64,000 nucleotides of DNA from Roseiarcus sp963717215 (lineage in GTDB: Bacteria; Pseudomonadota; Alphaproteobacteria; Rhizobiales; Beijerinckiaceae): NCBI GenBank assembly GCA_963717215.1, contig CAVQVS010000007.1, forward strand, positions 124,001-188,000. Direction: 5' to 3'. Under the pieces are notes generated by a model. That model ran no database searches. It had not been told where the DNA came from and saw nothing but the letters and a program-made list of their open reading frames with translations. Positions within the stretch are counted from its first letter, which is position 1; each line of letters begins with the position of its first letter. Position numbers and translations under genes: made by a program. Shown here one piece after another: positions 26,088 through 35,132 of this stretch.

Positions 26088-27200
26088 TCAGATCCGGCGC
26101 GACGTCTGCGGATCGAACAGCACCGCCTTGTCGAGGTTGAAGGCGAAAGTGTGGTTCTCGCCGATGCGCAGCTCAGTGTCAGCACGCATTCGCGCAGTGA
26201 GCTCTTTGCCAGCGGCGCGGGTGACCACAAACGTATCCGCGCCGGCCGGCTCGACGATCTCCACCCGGGCGTCGAAGGTGACGACCGACTTTGCGCCCCG
26301 ATCGATGCTTTCCTTGTCGTTGACCGCCTCCGGCCGGATGCCAAAAATGACCTTTGCCCCATCGGGCAGTTGGCTCTCATCAGCATTTGCCGGGATTGGA
26401 AGAACAATCGGCGAATGGTCGTGGCGTTCGAGAACAATTCGGCGCGCGCCGTTCACCCCCTTGACCGTGCCTTCAAGGAGATTCATGGCCGGCGAACCCA
26501 TAAAATCGGCGACAAAGAGATTGGATGGCGAATTGTAAATCTCGGCGGGCGTCCCGACCTGCTGCAACTCGCCATCCTTCAGGACGGCGATCTTGGTCGC
26601 GAGCGTCATCGCCTCAATCTGATCGTGAGTGACATAGACGATCGTTGTTCCAGTTTGCTGATGGAGCCGCTTGATCTCGATACGCATGTCGACGCGGAGC
26701 TTTGCGTCGAGGTTCGACAGCGGCTCGTCGAACAGAAACACCTGCGGCTGACGCACGAGGGCTCGGCCCATGGCGACGCGTTGACGCTGACCGCCCGAAA
26801 GCTGGCTCGGCCGCCGGCTCAGCAGGTGCTCGATCTGCAACGTCTTGGCGACGGCCGCGACCGCCTTCTCGCGCTCGGGCTTGGGCACGCCGCGCATTTC
26901 CATCCCGAACGCGATGTTTTCGCCAACCGACATGTTCGGATAGAGCGCGTAGGACTGGAACACCATCGCGATGTCGCGCTTCGACGGGTGCAGGTCGTTG
27001 ACGACCTGGCCGCCGATCAGGATCTCGCCGGAGCTTATCGACTCAAGGCCCGCGATCGTATTGAGCAGCGTCGACTTGCCGCAGCCGGAAGGCCCGACCA
27101 GCACGAGAAAGCCCCCTTCCTCGAGGGCAATGTCGATACCCTTGAGGATTTCCAGGTTGCCGAACCGCTTGCGCAGCGCACGGATTTCGAGAGTGGCCAT
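26088..27200 (-). CDS. Carbohydrate ABC transporter ATPase (UgpC/MalK type)
   Basis: A 370-residue cytoplasmic ATPase. Walker A is GPSGCGKST, the signature is LSGGQRQRVAMGRALV, Walker B is VFLFDEPLSNLD and the switch is YVTHDQIEAMTL. The C-terminal TOBE-type regulatory domain (about residues 240-370) is that of the MalK/UgpC group. It is the energising subunit for the two permeases just upstream, 5 bp away. A full canonical ATP site and a single gene suggest that it homodimerises. Confidence 0.95.
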   Translation of the reverse strand: MATLEIRALRKRFGNLEILKGIDIALEEGGFLVLVGPSGCGKSTLLNTIAGLESISSGEILIGGQVVNDLHPSKRDIAMVFQSYALYPNMSVGENIAFGMEMRGVPKPEREKAVAAVAKTLQIEHLLSRRPSQLSGGQRQRVAMGRALVRQPQVFLFDEPLSNLDAKLRVDMRIEIKRLHQQTGTTIVYVTHDQIEAMTLATKIAVLKDGELQQVGTPAEIYNSPSNLFVADFMGSPAMNLLEGTVKGVNGARRIVLERHDHSPIVLPIPANADESQLPDGAKVIFGIRPEAVNDKESIDRGAKSVVTFDARVEIVEPAGADTFVVTRAAGKELTARMRADTELRIGENHTFAFNLDKAVLFDPQTSRRI

Positions 27201-27205
27201 GGGGC

Positions 27206-28135
27206 TTATCCTTTCACTGCGCCGGCCATCAGGCCGCGCACGAAATAGCGTCCGGCGAGGATGTAGACGACGAGAGTGGGAGCCGCGGCGATGATCGCAG
27301 CCGCCATATTGACGTTGTATTCAATCACGCCGGTCGACGTGTTCACGATGTTGTAGAGCGCGACCGTCATTGGGCTCGAGTCGCCCGCGGCGAAGGTCGA
27401 GCCGAACAGAAAGTCATTCCAGATGTTGGTGAACTGATAGATGACCGTCACAATGAAGATGGGCGCAGAGTTCGGCAGCAAGATCCTTCGAAAGATCTGG
27501 AAGAAGCTTGCGCCGTCGATCTGCGCCGCCTTGATGAGCTCGGTCGGAAACGTCTCGTAGTAATTGCGGAAAAAGAGCGTCGTGAAGCCGAGACCGTAGA
27601 CCACGTGCACGAGGACGAGGTTGACGGTGGGATTGCCGAATCCCCACGAATAGCCGGTCGCGTCGATGAGCGCCTGCCCGATGGCGCCGAGCTTGCCGAG
27701 GATCATCGCCATCGGGATGAGCACCGACTGAAACGGAATGAAGCAAGCGAACAGCATCATGCCGAATACGAGCTTGTGACCCGGGAAACGCCATTTGGTC
27801 AGCACATAACCGTTGAGCGCGCCGAGGAGGCTCGAAATGAAGACGGCAGGCACGACCATCTTCACCGAATTCCAGACGTAGCCCTTGATCCCGTCGCACG
27901 TCAGGCCGACGCAAGATGTGCCCCAGGCTTTCTTCCACGGCTCGAAGGTGAGATCGTGCGGGAAGTAGAACATATTCCCGCCTGTGACCTCGGCGAGCGG
28001 CTTCAGCGACGTCATCACCATGACGACGAGCGGCAGGAGGTAGACGATCGCAAACAGGATGAGCGCGCCATAGATCACGACGCGGGTGGTCATGGAATGG
28101 CGCGCCGGTTCGCGGGACGGTGCGGCGGCCGTCAT
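27206..28135 (-). CDS. Carbohydrate ABC transporter permease (MalG class)
   Basis: Inner-membrane permease of 309 residues with six transmembrane segments. The EAA loop is ELIKAAQIDGASFFQIFRRI (about residues 215-235). Of note is a periplasmic insert between TM1 and TM2 (WKKAWGTSCVGLTCDGIKGY), which carries two cysteines and is typical of glucose/mannose-type importers. The ATG overlaps the stop of the partner permease (ATGA at 28132-28135). Confidence 0.93.
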   Translation of the reverse strand: MTAAAPSREPARHSMTTRVVIYGALILFAIVYLLPLVVMVMTSLKPLAEVTGGNMFYFPHDLTFEPWKKAWGTSCVGLTCDGIKGYVWNSVKMVVPAVFISSLLGALNGYVLTKWRFPGHKLVFGMMLFACFIPFQSVLIPMAMILGKLGAIGQALIDATGYSWGFGNPTVNLVLVHVVYGLGFTTLFFRNYYETFPTELIKAAQIDGASFFQIFRRILLPNSAPIFIVTVIYQFTNIWNDFLFGSTFAAGDSSPMTVALYNIVNTSTGVIEYNVNMAAAIIAAAPTLVVYILAGRYFVRGLMAGAVKG

Positions 28136-29082
28136 CGGTTCTTCTCCCTCAGCTCGGAATAGAGGTAGGGGACCATGATCGCGGCGATGGTCATGAGCAT
28201 GATCACCGCGCTCGCCGAACCGACCGCCATCTGATTGCGGGTGAAGGTGTAGGAATACATGAACGTCGAGGGCAGTTCGGCCGCGCCGCCCGGGTTCTTG
28301 CCGGTGACGGAGAGGACGAGATCATAGGATTTGATCGCCATGTGGGTGAGGATGATCAAAGCCGACATGAAGACAGGCCGCATGATCGGAATAATGATGC
28401 GCCGATAGGTCGCGTAGGCGGACGCGCCGTCGATCTGTGCGGCCTTGAGGATCTCGCCGTCGATGCCCCGCAACGCCGCGAGAAACATCGCCATGACAAA
28501 GCCTGACGTCTGCCAGATGCCGGCGATCGCGACGCAATAGATCATCATGCGCGGGTTGACGACCCAATCGAAGTGGAAGCTCGTCCAGCCGAGATCGTGG
28601 ACAGCCTTCTCAAGACCGATGCGGGGATCGAGAAAAAGCTTCCAGGCCGTGCCGGTGACGATGAAGGAGAGTGCGAGCGGATAGAGATAGATTGGTCTCA
28701 GGATGCCTTCGCCGCGGATCTTCTGGTCGAGCAGAATCGCGAGTGTCAATCCGAGCACGAGGCAGAAGATGACGTAGAGCCCGCCGAACAGGACCATGTT
28801 GACGAGGGCTGTGTACCAGTTCGATGGCGGATCAACCTCGAACGTCCAGTTCCAAAGCTTGATGTAGTTACCCCAGCCGATGAAATTGAAATTGGCGAAG
28901 GCTTTGGAGTTCGTGAAGGAGATCAGAACCGTCCAGAGGTTGAAGCCGTAAACGAAGATGAGCACCAGCGCGAAGGACGGCGCGAGGACCAGCCTCGGAA
29001 TCCAGTCGCGAAGATAGTCCCCGAGACCGGGCCGTTTCCCCTGGACCGCGTAAGCGACGACGGGGTCGATCGCCGTAGTCAT
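28132..29082 (-). CDS. Carbohydrate ABC transporter permease (MalF class)
   Basis: Inner-membrane permease of 316 residues with six or seven transmembrane segments. The EAA loop is EILKAAQIDGASAYATYRRI. I use the second ATG at 29082, eight bases after the GGGAGG ribosome-binding site; the first ATG at 29088 is too close. Length and sequence style match the glucose/mannose CUT1 importers. It is separated from the binding-protein gene by a 79-bp gap that holds a hairpin, an arrangement that commonly leaves the binding protein more abundant than the permeases. Confidence 0.93.
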   Translation of the reverse strand: MTTAIDPVVAYAVQGKRPGLGDYLRDWIPRLVLAPSFALVLIFVYGFNLWTVLISFTNSKAFANFNFIGWGNYIKLWNWTFEVDPPSNWYTALVNMVLFGGLYVIFCLVLGLTLAILLDQKIRGEGILRPIYLYPLALSFIVTGTAWKLFLDPRIGLEKAVHDLGWTSFHFDWVVNPRMMIYCVAIAGIWQTSGFVMAMFLAALRGIDGEILKAAQIDGASAYATYRRIIIPIMRPVFMSALIILTHMAIKSYDLVLSVTGKNPGGAAELPSTFMYSYTFTRNQMAVGSASAVIMLMTIAAIMVPYLYSELREKNR

Positions 29083-29125
29083 GCCCATCTCCTCCCGCGA
29101 ACGTTTTCCTTACCGGCGGCGCCGA

Positions 29126-29151
29126 CCTTCTCCCGCGCTGGCAGGAGAAGG
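29126..29151. repeat. Intergenic hairpin after the binding-protein gene
   Basis: CCTTCTCC (29126-29133) and GGAGAAGG (29144-29151) form a perfect 8-bp stem with a 10-base loop, directly downstream of the binding-protein stop on the minus strand. There is no T-run, so it is more likely an mRNA-stabilising or REP-like element than a terminator. It fits the usual need for excess binding protein over permeases. Confidence 0.55.
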
Positions 29152-29161
29152 CCGCGCGGGA

Positions 29162-30427
29162 TTATTTTGCGCCGTTGATCGCCATGACGAGCTGTTTCAC
29201 GGCCTCGTCGGAGGTCTTGATTTCGCCGTGCAGAAATTTTGTCACGACGTCATAATAGGCCGTCGCGATCGCGGGCGGCTGGGCGTAGTTCTGGGCCATG
29301 GAGCCTAGGAACGTACCTTTGGCGTTGGCCGCCTTGATGTCGGCGATGGCTTTCTTGCCGCAGGCGTCGAACTTGGCGTCCGAGACGTCCATGCGCGCCG
29401 GGGCCGATCCCTTGATGACGTTGAAGTCGATCTGAACCTCGGGGTTCATCGTCGTGTCGGCGAGCGCCGTCTGTGCCGCCTGTCTGTCGGCCGAGACCTG
29501 GAAGAAAGCGAACATATCGGTGTTATAGAGGACCGAACCGTCCGTGCCCGGGAAGCGGTAGCAGAGGTAGTCCTTGCCAGCTTCCTTGTTGGCGTTCTTG
29601 AACTCGCCCTTCGCCCAGTCGCCCATCACTTGCAGGAGCGCGTCGCCCTTGATGACCATCGCGGTCGCGAGATTCCAGTCGCGCCCGGCGTAGTTGGGAT
29701 CGAGATAGTCACGCAGCTTCGCGAGATTATCGAAGGACTTCTTCATCGTGTCCGACTTGAGCGCGCTTTCGTCGAGATCGATGAAGGCCTTCTTGTAGAA
29801 GTCGACGCCGCCGGTCGAGGCGACGACCGAGTCGAACATCGTCGCCTCCTGCCAGGGCTGGCCTCCGAGCGCCATCGGGATGACGCCTGCCTTCTTGGCC
29901 TTGTCGAGGAGCGCGATCAGTTCGTCGAAAGTCTTGGGCTCCGTACCGCCGATCTTTTCCATCAGAGCCTTGTTGACCCAGATCCAGTTCACGGAATGGA
30001 TGTTGACCGGAACGGCGCCCCACTTGCCGTCGACGGTGGTGAATTTCTGCAGGGCGGTCGGAATGACCTTGGCCCAGTCGCCTTTAGTCGCGAGTGGCGT
30101 GATGTCGGCGAGCTTGCCCGCATCCGCGTAATCGAGCGCGTAATAGCCAAGAATCTGAGAGGCGGTGGGGGGATTGCCTGCGGCGACCATGGCTTTCAAA
30201 GTGGTCATCGCGGCGCCTCCGCCTCCACCCGCAACGGGCACGTCCTTCCAGCCGTATCCTTGCTTGGCGAGCGCCTGCTTGATCACGTTCAACGCGGCGG
30301 CCTCGCCGCCCGACGTCCACCAATGCAGCATCTGCACTTCCTTGTTGTCCGCGGCATGCGCGCCGCCGGAGAGGCCGATCGCCGATGCGACGGCGACCCC
30401 GCTCATCAAGATTGCCTTCAAACTCAT
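29162..30427 (-). CDS. Carbohydrate ABC transporter substrate-binding protein
   Basis: Periplasmic binding protein, family 1, 421 residues. The Sec signal peptide is residues 1-25 with likely cleavage after GAHA. The mature N terminus VQMLHWWTSGGEAAALNVIK is typical of glucose/mannose-type CUT1 binding proteins, and the conserved ALGGQPWQEATMFD lies near residue 190. The paired cysteines in DYLCYRF and FDACGKK may form a disulfide. The ligand is most likely a sugar or polyol, but the window does not fix which; the neighbouring Gfo/Idh, GMC and SDR enzymes all act on hydroxyl groups. Confidence 0.93.
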   Translation of the reverse strand: MSLKAILMSGVAVASAIGLSGGAHAADNKEVQMLHWWTSGGEAAALNVIKQALAKQGYGWKDVPVAGGGGGAAMTTLKAMVAAGNPPTASQILGYYALDYADAGKLADITPLATKGDWAKVIPTALQKFTTVDGKWGAVPVNIHSVNWIWVNKALMEKIGGTEPKTFDELIALLDKAKKAGVIPMALGGQPWQEATMFDSVVASTGGVDFYKKAFIDLDESALKSDTMKKSFDNLAKLRDYLDPNYAGRDWNLATAMVIKGDALLQVMGDWAKGEFKNANKEAGKDYLCYRFPGTDGSVLYNTDMFAFFQVSADRQAAQTALADTTMNPEVQIDFNVIKGSAPARMDVSDAKFDACGKKAIADIKAANAKGTFLGSMAQNYAQPPAIATAYYDVVTKFLHGEIKTSDEAVKQLVMAINGAK

Positions 30428-30531
30428 TTTTTTGCCTTCCTACACGTTGCTCCCGCCGGAAGCGGTCCGGCGCCGGATCCAGAAACCGTTGCTCAGTTCC
30501 CGATTGTCAATGTCCTTCGCCTCCGCAATGT

Positions 30532-31305
30532 TCATCGGCCGGAGAAGGCTGGCGGGCGCTTGGCCCGGAACGCGGCGACGCCCTCGGTGAGATCCTCGGT
30601 GAATGCGGTGAGCGCCCCGGCCAGGCCTTCGATCGGCGCGTCGCGATCCTCGCCTTCGGCGGCGTTGATCATCGCCTTGACCATTTGCACGGCGAGCGGC
30701 CCGCGCTTGGCGATATCGGCCGCGAGCGCCTCTGCGCGCGAAACGCCCTCGCCCTTTGCCGCCACCTCGTCAACGAGGCCGAGAGCCAAGCCCTCCACAG
30801 CCGTGAACATGGCGCCGGTCAGCGCCATGCGGCGCACGACCGACGGGCCGAAGCGGCGCGTGAGCCTCTGTGTGCCCGACCAGCCCGGCGCCATGCCGAG
30901 CCCCGATTCCGGGAGGCCGAGCTTGATCCCGGTCTCCGCGATGCGAATGTCAGCGACCGCCGCGAGTTCGAGGCCGCCGCCGAAGGCGTGGCCCGTGATC
31001 GCCGCAATGAGAGGTACGCGCAGCCGAGCAAGCGCTTCAAAGGCGCGATGGCCTGCGCGCGTCCAGTCGCGCCACATTTCGAGGGGAGGCAGGCCGCCCC
31101 AGGCGCCGATGTCGCCGCCGGCGCAGAAGGCCTTGCCCTCGCCCGAGAGGATTGCCACCCGCGCTTCGGATGAGGCGTCAATGGCGCGCGCCGCGTCGGC
31201 GAGGGCGTCGATCATGGCCCGATCAAGCGCATTGAGCTTGTCGGCGCGTTTCAGCGTAAGCCGCGCGAGCGGTCCCTCGAAGCCGAGTTCGACAAATGCG
31301 CTCAC
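30532..31305 (-). CDS. Enoyl-CoA hydratase/isomerase family protein
   Basis: Crotonase-fold protein of 257 residues. The oxyanion hole is formed by AILSGEGKAFCAGGDIGAWG and GHAFGGGLELA. The two catalytic acids of hydratases are visible, E in GGGLELAAVAD and E in LPESGLGMAPGWSGTQRL. It would add water to an enoyl-CoA. The GTG start overlaps the CoA-transferase stop (GTGA at 31302-31305), so the two work on the same acyl-CoA. It lies between the CoA-transferase and the sugar-importer genes. Confidence 0.92.
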   Translation of the reverse strand: MSAFVELGFEGPLARLTLKRADKLNALDRAMIDALADAARAIDASSEARVAILSGEGKAFCAGGDIGAWGGLPPLEMWRDWTRAGHRAFEALARLRVPLIAAITGHAFGGGLELAAVADIRIAETGIKLGLPESGLGMAPGWSGTQRLTRRFGPSVVRRMALTGAMFTAVEGLALGLVDEVAAKGEGVSRAEALAADIAKRGPLAVQMVKAMINAAEGEDRDAPIEGLAGALTAFTEDLTEGVAAFRAKRPPAFSGR

Positions 31306-32903
31306 AGGGCCATCTCCTTCGCCGGGCGGAGCTCGAGCTCAATCGGCGGGGCGTGAAACAGGACGGGGTCCATTTTGCGGATGCTTTCAGCGACCCGCAG
31401 CGGAAACTCGGCCTGGGCGAGGACGTCGCGCTCGAGATCCATTCCCGGCGCGAGTTCTGTGACGGTGACGCCGTCCTTCTCGAGCCGCAGCACGCAGCGT
31501 TCGGTGACGTAGACGATTTCCTGCCCCTGCTCGATCGCGCGTGGGCCGGAGAACGAGATCTGCTCGACGGCTTCGACGAGCTTCTTGACCTTGCCCTCCT
31601 TTGCAATCCGGACCGCGCCGTCATGGACTTCGAGCTTCGCCCCTGCGGTGAAATAGCCGGAAAACACGATTGTCTTCGCGCGCGCGGTGATGTCAACGAA
31701 ACCGCCGGCTCCCGCGGTGACATGCGGACGCACGCCGAGCTTCGAGACATTGACCGATCCGCCGCGATCGATCTGCAAGAACGAAAGCAGCGACATGTCG
31801 AAGCCCGCGCCCTGGAAGTAGGTGAACTGGTGCGGCGACTGGACGATCGCCTCGGCGTTGGAGGCGCAGCCAAACTGAAAGTCGAGGAGGGGCACGCCGC
31901 CGACAGCGCCTTGCTCGATCACCCAGGTCACCGCGCCGTGTCGGCCTTCCTCGATGAGGATACGTGGCACGTTGGCCGAGATGCCGAAGCCGATATTGAC
32001 CGCATCCCCATCGCGCAGCTCCTGCGCGACACGTCGGGCGATGACTTTTGCGATATCGAATTTCGGCGTCTCGAATGAGGACAGCGGCCGAAACACCTCT
32101 CCCGAGATCGCGGGCTCGTAGGCGGTGTGCGTCGTCTGCAACTGCTCCGGCGCGACCACGATGTAGTCGACCAGAATGCCGGGAACGACGACGTCGTGGG
32201 GCTTCAGCGTTCCGGCCGCCGCGAGCCTTTTGACCTGCGCAATCACGACGCCCCCGTTATTGCGTACGGCGAGCGCCTGGTCGAGCGGGCCGAGAATGCC
32301 GCCCTCGTGCTCGTAGGAAAGGTTGCCGCGCTCGTCGGCGGTTGTCGCCCGGATGATGGCGACTTGCGGAATGATGCTCGGAAAGAAGAGCCATTCCTCC
32401 CCAGCGAAATCGACGCGCTTGACGATCGGATCGGCCGCCGCCTTGGCGTTCATGGCGCAGCCCTCATGGACGGGATCGACGAACGTACCCATCCCGACCT
32501 TCGTCAACACACCCGGTCGCTTGGCCGCGGCTTCGCGATGGATGTCGAACATGATGCCGGACGGCACGTTGTAGGCCGGAATCGCATCGCTCGTGATCAT
32601 CTTCCAGATCTCGGGCGGCTCGGCCGAAGAGGGGCCAGACGGATAGGAGCCGGCGAGAACGCGCGCCAGGCATCCGGGTTTGGCGAGGTGATCGATCCCC
32701 TTCACGCCCCACATGTCGCCGGCGGCGATCGGATGCAGGGTTGTGATGTTGCGCGGATGGCCCTCGGCGTCGAAGCGCGCGCCGATCGCGGCCAGCGTCG
32801 CCTCGGGACATCCGAGCCCGGACGATGACGAGACAGTGACAATCGCGCCGTCGGGAATGAGACGGGCGGCGTCGGCTGCGGACACGACCTTTGGCCTGGC
32901 CAT
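31302..32903 (-). CDS. Family I acyl-CoA:acetate/3-ketoacid CoA-transferase
   Basis: A 533-residue protein with alpha and beta CoA-transferase domains fused, as in YdiF and propionate CoA-transferases. The catalytic glutamate is probably E330 in VIEQGAVGGVPLLDF, followed by the conserved QFTYFQGAGFDMSLLSFLQI, GSVNVSKLG and GAGGFVDI. It moves CoA from a donor such as acetyl-CoA to a short acid. Its place beside an enoyl-CoA hydratase, and in one operon with GMC and SDR enzymes, suggests that an acid produced from the imported compound is activated here; the acid is unknown. Confidence 0.93.
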   Translation of the reverse strand: MARPKVVSAADAARLIPDGAIVTVSSSSGLGCPEATLAAIGARFDAEGHPRNITTLHPIAAGDMWGVKGIDHLAKPGCLARVLAGSYPSGPSSAEPPEIWKMITSDAIPAYNVPSGIMFDIHREAAAKRPGVLTKVGMGTFVDPVHEGCAMNAKAAADPIVKRVDFAGEEWLFFPSIIPQVAIIRATTADERGNLSYEHEGGILGPLDQALAVRNNGGVVIAQVKRLAAAGTLKPHDVVVPGILVDYIVVAPEQLQTTHTAYEPAISGEVFRPLSSFETPKFDIAKVIARRVAQELRDGDAVNIGFGISANVPRILIEEGRHGAVTWVIEQGAVGGVPLLDFQFGCASNAEAIVQSPHQFTYFQGAGFDMSLLSFLQIDRGGSVNVSKLGVRPHVTAGAGGFVDITARAKTIVFSGYFTAGAKLEVHDGAVRIAKEGKVKKLVEAVEQISFSGPRAIEQGQEIVYVTERCVLRLEKDGVTVTELAPGMDLERDVLAQAEFPLRVAESIRKMDPVLFHAPPIELELRPAKEMAL

Positions 32904-32911
32904 AGCTGTCC

Positions 32912-33919
32912 TCAGACCGTTAGATCGATAGGCGTCTCGGCGCCCGTGCGCGCCGCGGCGGCTGCGGAGAGAGCGACGCTCAAGGACTTGATTCCGTCCT
33001 CGCCAGTCGCTGAGGGAGCGCCACGTCCTTGAACGGCGTCCTGAAACAGGCGGATCGAACGTGCGTACAGCTTCTCATGATCGAGTTTGAGCTGCTCCTC
33101 GCCAGCAGCGGTCCGCAAGAGCACATCCCCTTTCGGCGCCTGGGTCATGCAGTCGCTGCCGATCAGCGATCCCGCCTCGCCATGCACCTCAAAGCCGGTG
33201 GTCGCATATCGGGTGGTGAAGCCGTCGTGGAACTGGGCCAGCACGCCGCTCGAGAAGCGGATGACGCCCATGGCGCCGTCCTCCAGTCCCTCGCGCCCCA
33301 TGCCGCCGTCCGACGTCATGGCCACAACCGATTTCGGCTCGTCGTCGAGGACGAATCGAAGCGTGTCCGCGTCGTGGACGGTGATGTCGAGAATCACTCC
33401 GCCGCCCGCGTCCGGCCGCTCGAGCCGCCAGCCCTGCAGATGCGCGGGCAGATAGACGGAGTGGAACACCCGCGCGAACAGCGGCTTGCCGATCCGCCCC
33501 TGCTTGATCGCCTCGCGCATCGCGCGATGCGTCGCCGCATTGCGGAGGTGATGATTGGTCCCCATCACGATTCCGCGCTTGCGGCACTCCGCGACCATGG
33601 CGCGTGCGTCCTGGAGCGTCAACGCGAGCGGCTTCTCGCACATGACATGCTTTCCAGCCGCTGCGGCGGCGAAAACCTGATCCCGGTGCAGCTCATTGGT
33701 CGTGGAAATGTAGACGGCGTCCACGTCTTTGGATTCGACCAGCTCCTTCAAGCTCGTCGTCGCATGAGCGATTCCGTGCTTCTTTGCGTAAGCGGCCGCC
33801 CGGTCCCCATTCGTGCTCATGACGGCGACCGCTTCGCCGCCATTGGCGCGAAACGCGCCGATCATGTGCTCGGCGGCGATCGTGCTTGCGCCGATCAATC
33901 CCCAACGAAGTTTCGCCAT
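32912..33919 (-). CDS. Gfo/Idh/MocA-family oxidoreductase
   Basis: A 335-residue NAD(P)-dependent sugar/polyol dehydrogenase-like protein. The Rossmann motif is GLIGASTIAAEHM and the family hallmark is CEKPLALTLQDARAMV (about residues 93-108). Downstream, HNDADTLRF-like VHDADTLRF and GGGVILDI belong to the C-terminal alpha/beta domain. The ATG at 33919 overlaps the LacI stop codon by one base, and the gene is followed by the CoA-transferase 8 bp away. It probably oxidises a cyclic polyol or sugar derivative. Confidence 0.92.
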   Translation of the reverse strand: MAKLRWGLIGASTIAAEHMIGAFRANGGEAVAVMSTNGDRAAAYAKKHGIAHATTSLKELVESKDVDAVYISTTNELHRDQVFAAAAAGKHVMCEKPLALTLQDARAMVAECRKRGIVMGTNHHLRNAATHRAMREAIKQGRIGKPLFARVFHSVYLPAHLQGWRLERPDAGGGVILDITVHDADTLRFVLDDEPKSVVAMTSDGGMGREGLEDGAMGVIRFSSGVLAQFHDGFTTRYATTGFEVHGEAGSLIGSDCMTQAPKGDVLLRTAAGEEQLKLDHEKLYARSIRLFQDAVQGRGAPSATGEDGIKSLSVALSAAAAARTGAETPIDLTV

Positions 33920-34980
33920 CAATTCTCTCGCTCGTGAGGGGCAGCGGGCCGGCAGGATTTGCGAAGCGCCAATGTCGTCGGGCAGATCACGGCTTCTGGC
34001 TCGAAGTCGCCGCTGGCAAGATGGCGCATCAGGAGTTGGGCCGCGCGCGAACCGAGATCGCGAGGATTGACCGCGACGCTGCTCAAGGCTGGACGTGTGT
34101 GCCTGACTTCTTCGATGTCATCGAAGCCGATGACGTCGAAATCGCCTCCGACCGAAACGCCCGCCTCCATGAGCGCGCGGGTGAGTCCGATCGCGACAAC
34201 ATCGTTGAAGCAAAGCGCGGCGGTCGCAGGGTCGGGGAGGTTGAGAAGTTGCGGAACCGCCGCGCCGCCGCCCGAATAGTTGGCCGTCGTTTCGATGACG
34301 AGCGACGGGTCAAGCGAAATTCCGGCGTCCTCGAGGGCGAGGCGGTAGCCCGCAAGCCTCTCGTCCCGGACCAGCATCGACGATATTCCGCCGACAAAGG
34401 CGACGCGCCTATGTCCGACGGCGATGAGATGGGCGGTTGCTTTTCGCGCGCCTTCCTTGTTCTCCGGCGCGACGAAGGAGGCTCTCAGACCCGGGAGGCG
34501 GCGCATGACCTGGACGACGGGTAAGCCTGCAAGAAGGGGTTTCAGTTCGCTCGCCGACGTCCCCGTCGCGGGCGCGAGCACAAGTCCCGCGGCCCCATGC
34601 TCGCGCATCGAGCGGATCACCTGATGCTGGCGAACCGCGCTTTCCGCGGTGTTGGCGAGGAGGGGGATATAGGCGCCGCCCTGGCACGCCTGTTCGATGC
34701 CGATAGCGAGTTCGACATAGAAGGGGTTCGACAAGTCATTGATGACCATGCCGATGACGCCGGACCTCGCGCCCCGCAAAGTCGCAGCTCCGCGATGATA
34801 AATGTAGCCGAGCTCCGTCATTGCGTCGGAGACGCGCTCGCGGGTCGTCTCCGCGACGAGCGAGCTTCCGCCGAGAACGAGCGAAACGGTCGACTTGGAA
34901 ACGCCGGCCCGGCGGGCGACATCGACGATCGTCGCGCGCCCCTCGATCACCTCCATCTCCATGCCCGTCTCGTTGTTCAT
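33919..34980 (-). CDS. LacI-family transcriptional regulator
   Basis: A 353-residue regulator. The helix-turn-helix is residues 11-35 (TIVDVARRAGVSKSTVSLVL), followed by the hinge helix, and a periplasmic-binding-protein-like effector domain to the C terminus (GVIGMVINDLSNPFYVEL, DVIGFDDIEEV). Effectors of this family are usually sugars or nucleosides. Two internal ATGs (34962, 34956) could also serve as start; I take the ATG at 34980. It heads the minus-strand operon and is divergent from the flavoprotein/amidohydrolase operon. Two copies of one palindromic operator lie in the shared 152-bp gap. Confidence 0.92.
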   Translation of the reverse strand: MNNETGMEMEVIEGRATIVDVARRAGVSKSTVSLVLGGSSLVAETTRERVSDAMTELGYIYHRGAATLRGARSGVIGMVINDLSNPFYVELAIGIEQACQGGAYIPLLANTAESAVRQHQVIRSMREHGAAGLVLAPATGTSASELKPLLAGLPVVQVMRRLPGLRASFVAPENKEGARKATAHLIAVGHRRVAFVGGISSMLVRDERLAGYRLALEDAGISLDPSLVIETTANYSGGGAAVPQLLNLPDPATAALCFNDVVAIGLTRALMEAGVSVGGDFDVIGFDDIEEVRHTRPALSSVAVNPRDLGSRAAQLLMRHLASGDFEPEAVICPTTLALRKSCRPAAPHEREN

Positions 34981-34992
34981 TCCACCGGTGTT

Positions 34993-35006
34993 TTGGCACG
35001 TTCCAG
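34993..35006. promoter_or_regulatory. LacI-type operator O1
   Basis: TTGGCACGTTCCAG, a near-perfect palindrome around a central CG, as is usual for LacI/GalR operators. It lies 13-26 bases upstream of the regulator's ATG and would block its own transcription or initiation. It is the reverse complement of site O2, with one base different in each outer half. Confidence 0.7.
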
Positions 35007-35066
35007 TCTTTGTCGGTCTCACGACTTCAGGCTTAGCCCAGTAAACCGACCTTGTTGCCCCTGAGT

Positions 35067-35080
35067 TTGGAACGTGCTAA
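35067..35080. promoter_or_regulatory. LacI-type operator O2 and plus-strand promoter
   Basis: TTGGAACGTGCTAA, the same element as O1 in the opposite direction. The centres are 74 bp apart, close to seven helical turns, which suits looping. A possible -35 TTGCCC (35055-35060) and -10 TAAAAA (35078-35083), 17 bases apart, flank the operator, so bound repressor would cover the promoter of the flavoprotein operon. Confidence 0.65.
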
Positions 35081-35132
35081 AAATTCGATAGCCGTTCTCT
35101 GCCGCCCCGTCAATCCCATTCCAGGACCAGAC

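Noticed and set aside
25638..27248. A 536-codon plus-strand open frame
   Set aside because: It lies opposite the second GMC gene and the UgpC-type ATPase, both clearly real; composition is that of a shadow frame.
29630..31462. A 610-codon plus-strand open frame
   Set aside because: It is antisense to the sugar-binding protein, enoyl-CoA hydratase and part of the CoA-transferase, is Arg/Pro/Ser-rich and has no recognisable domain.
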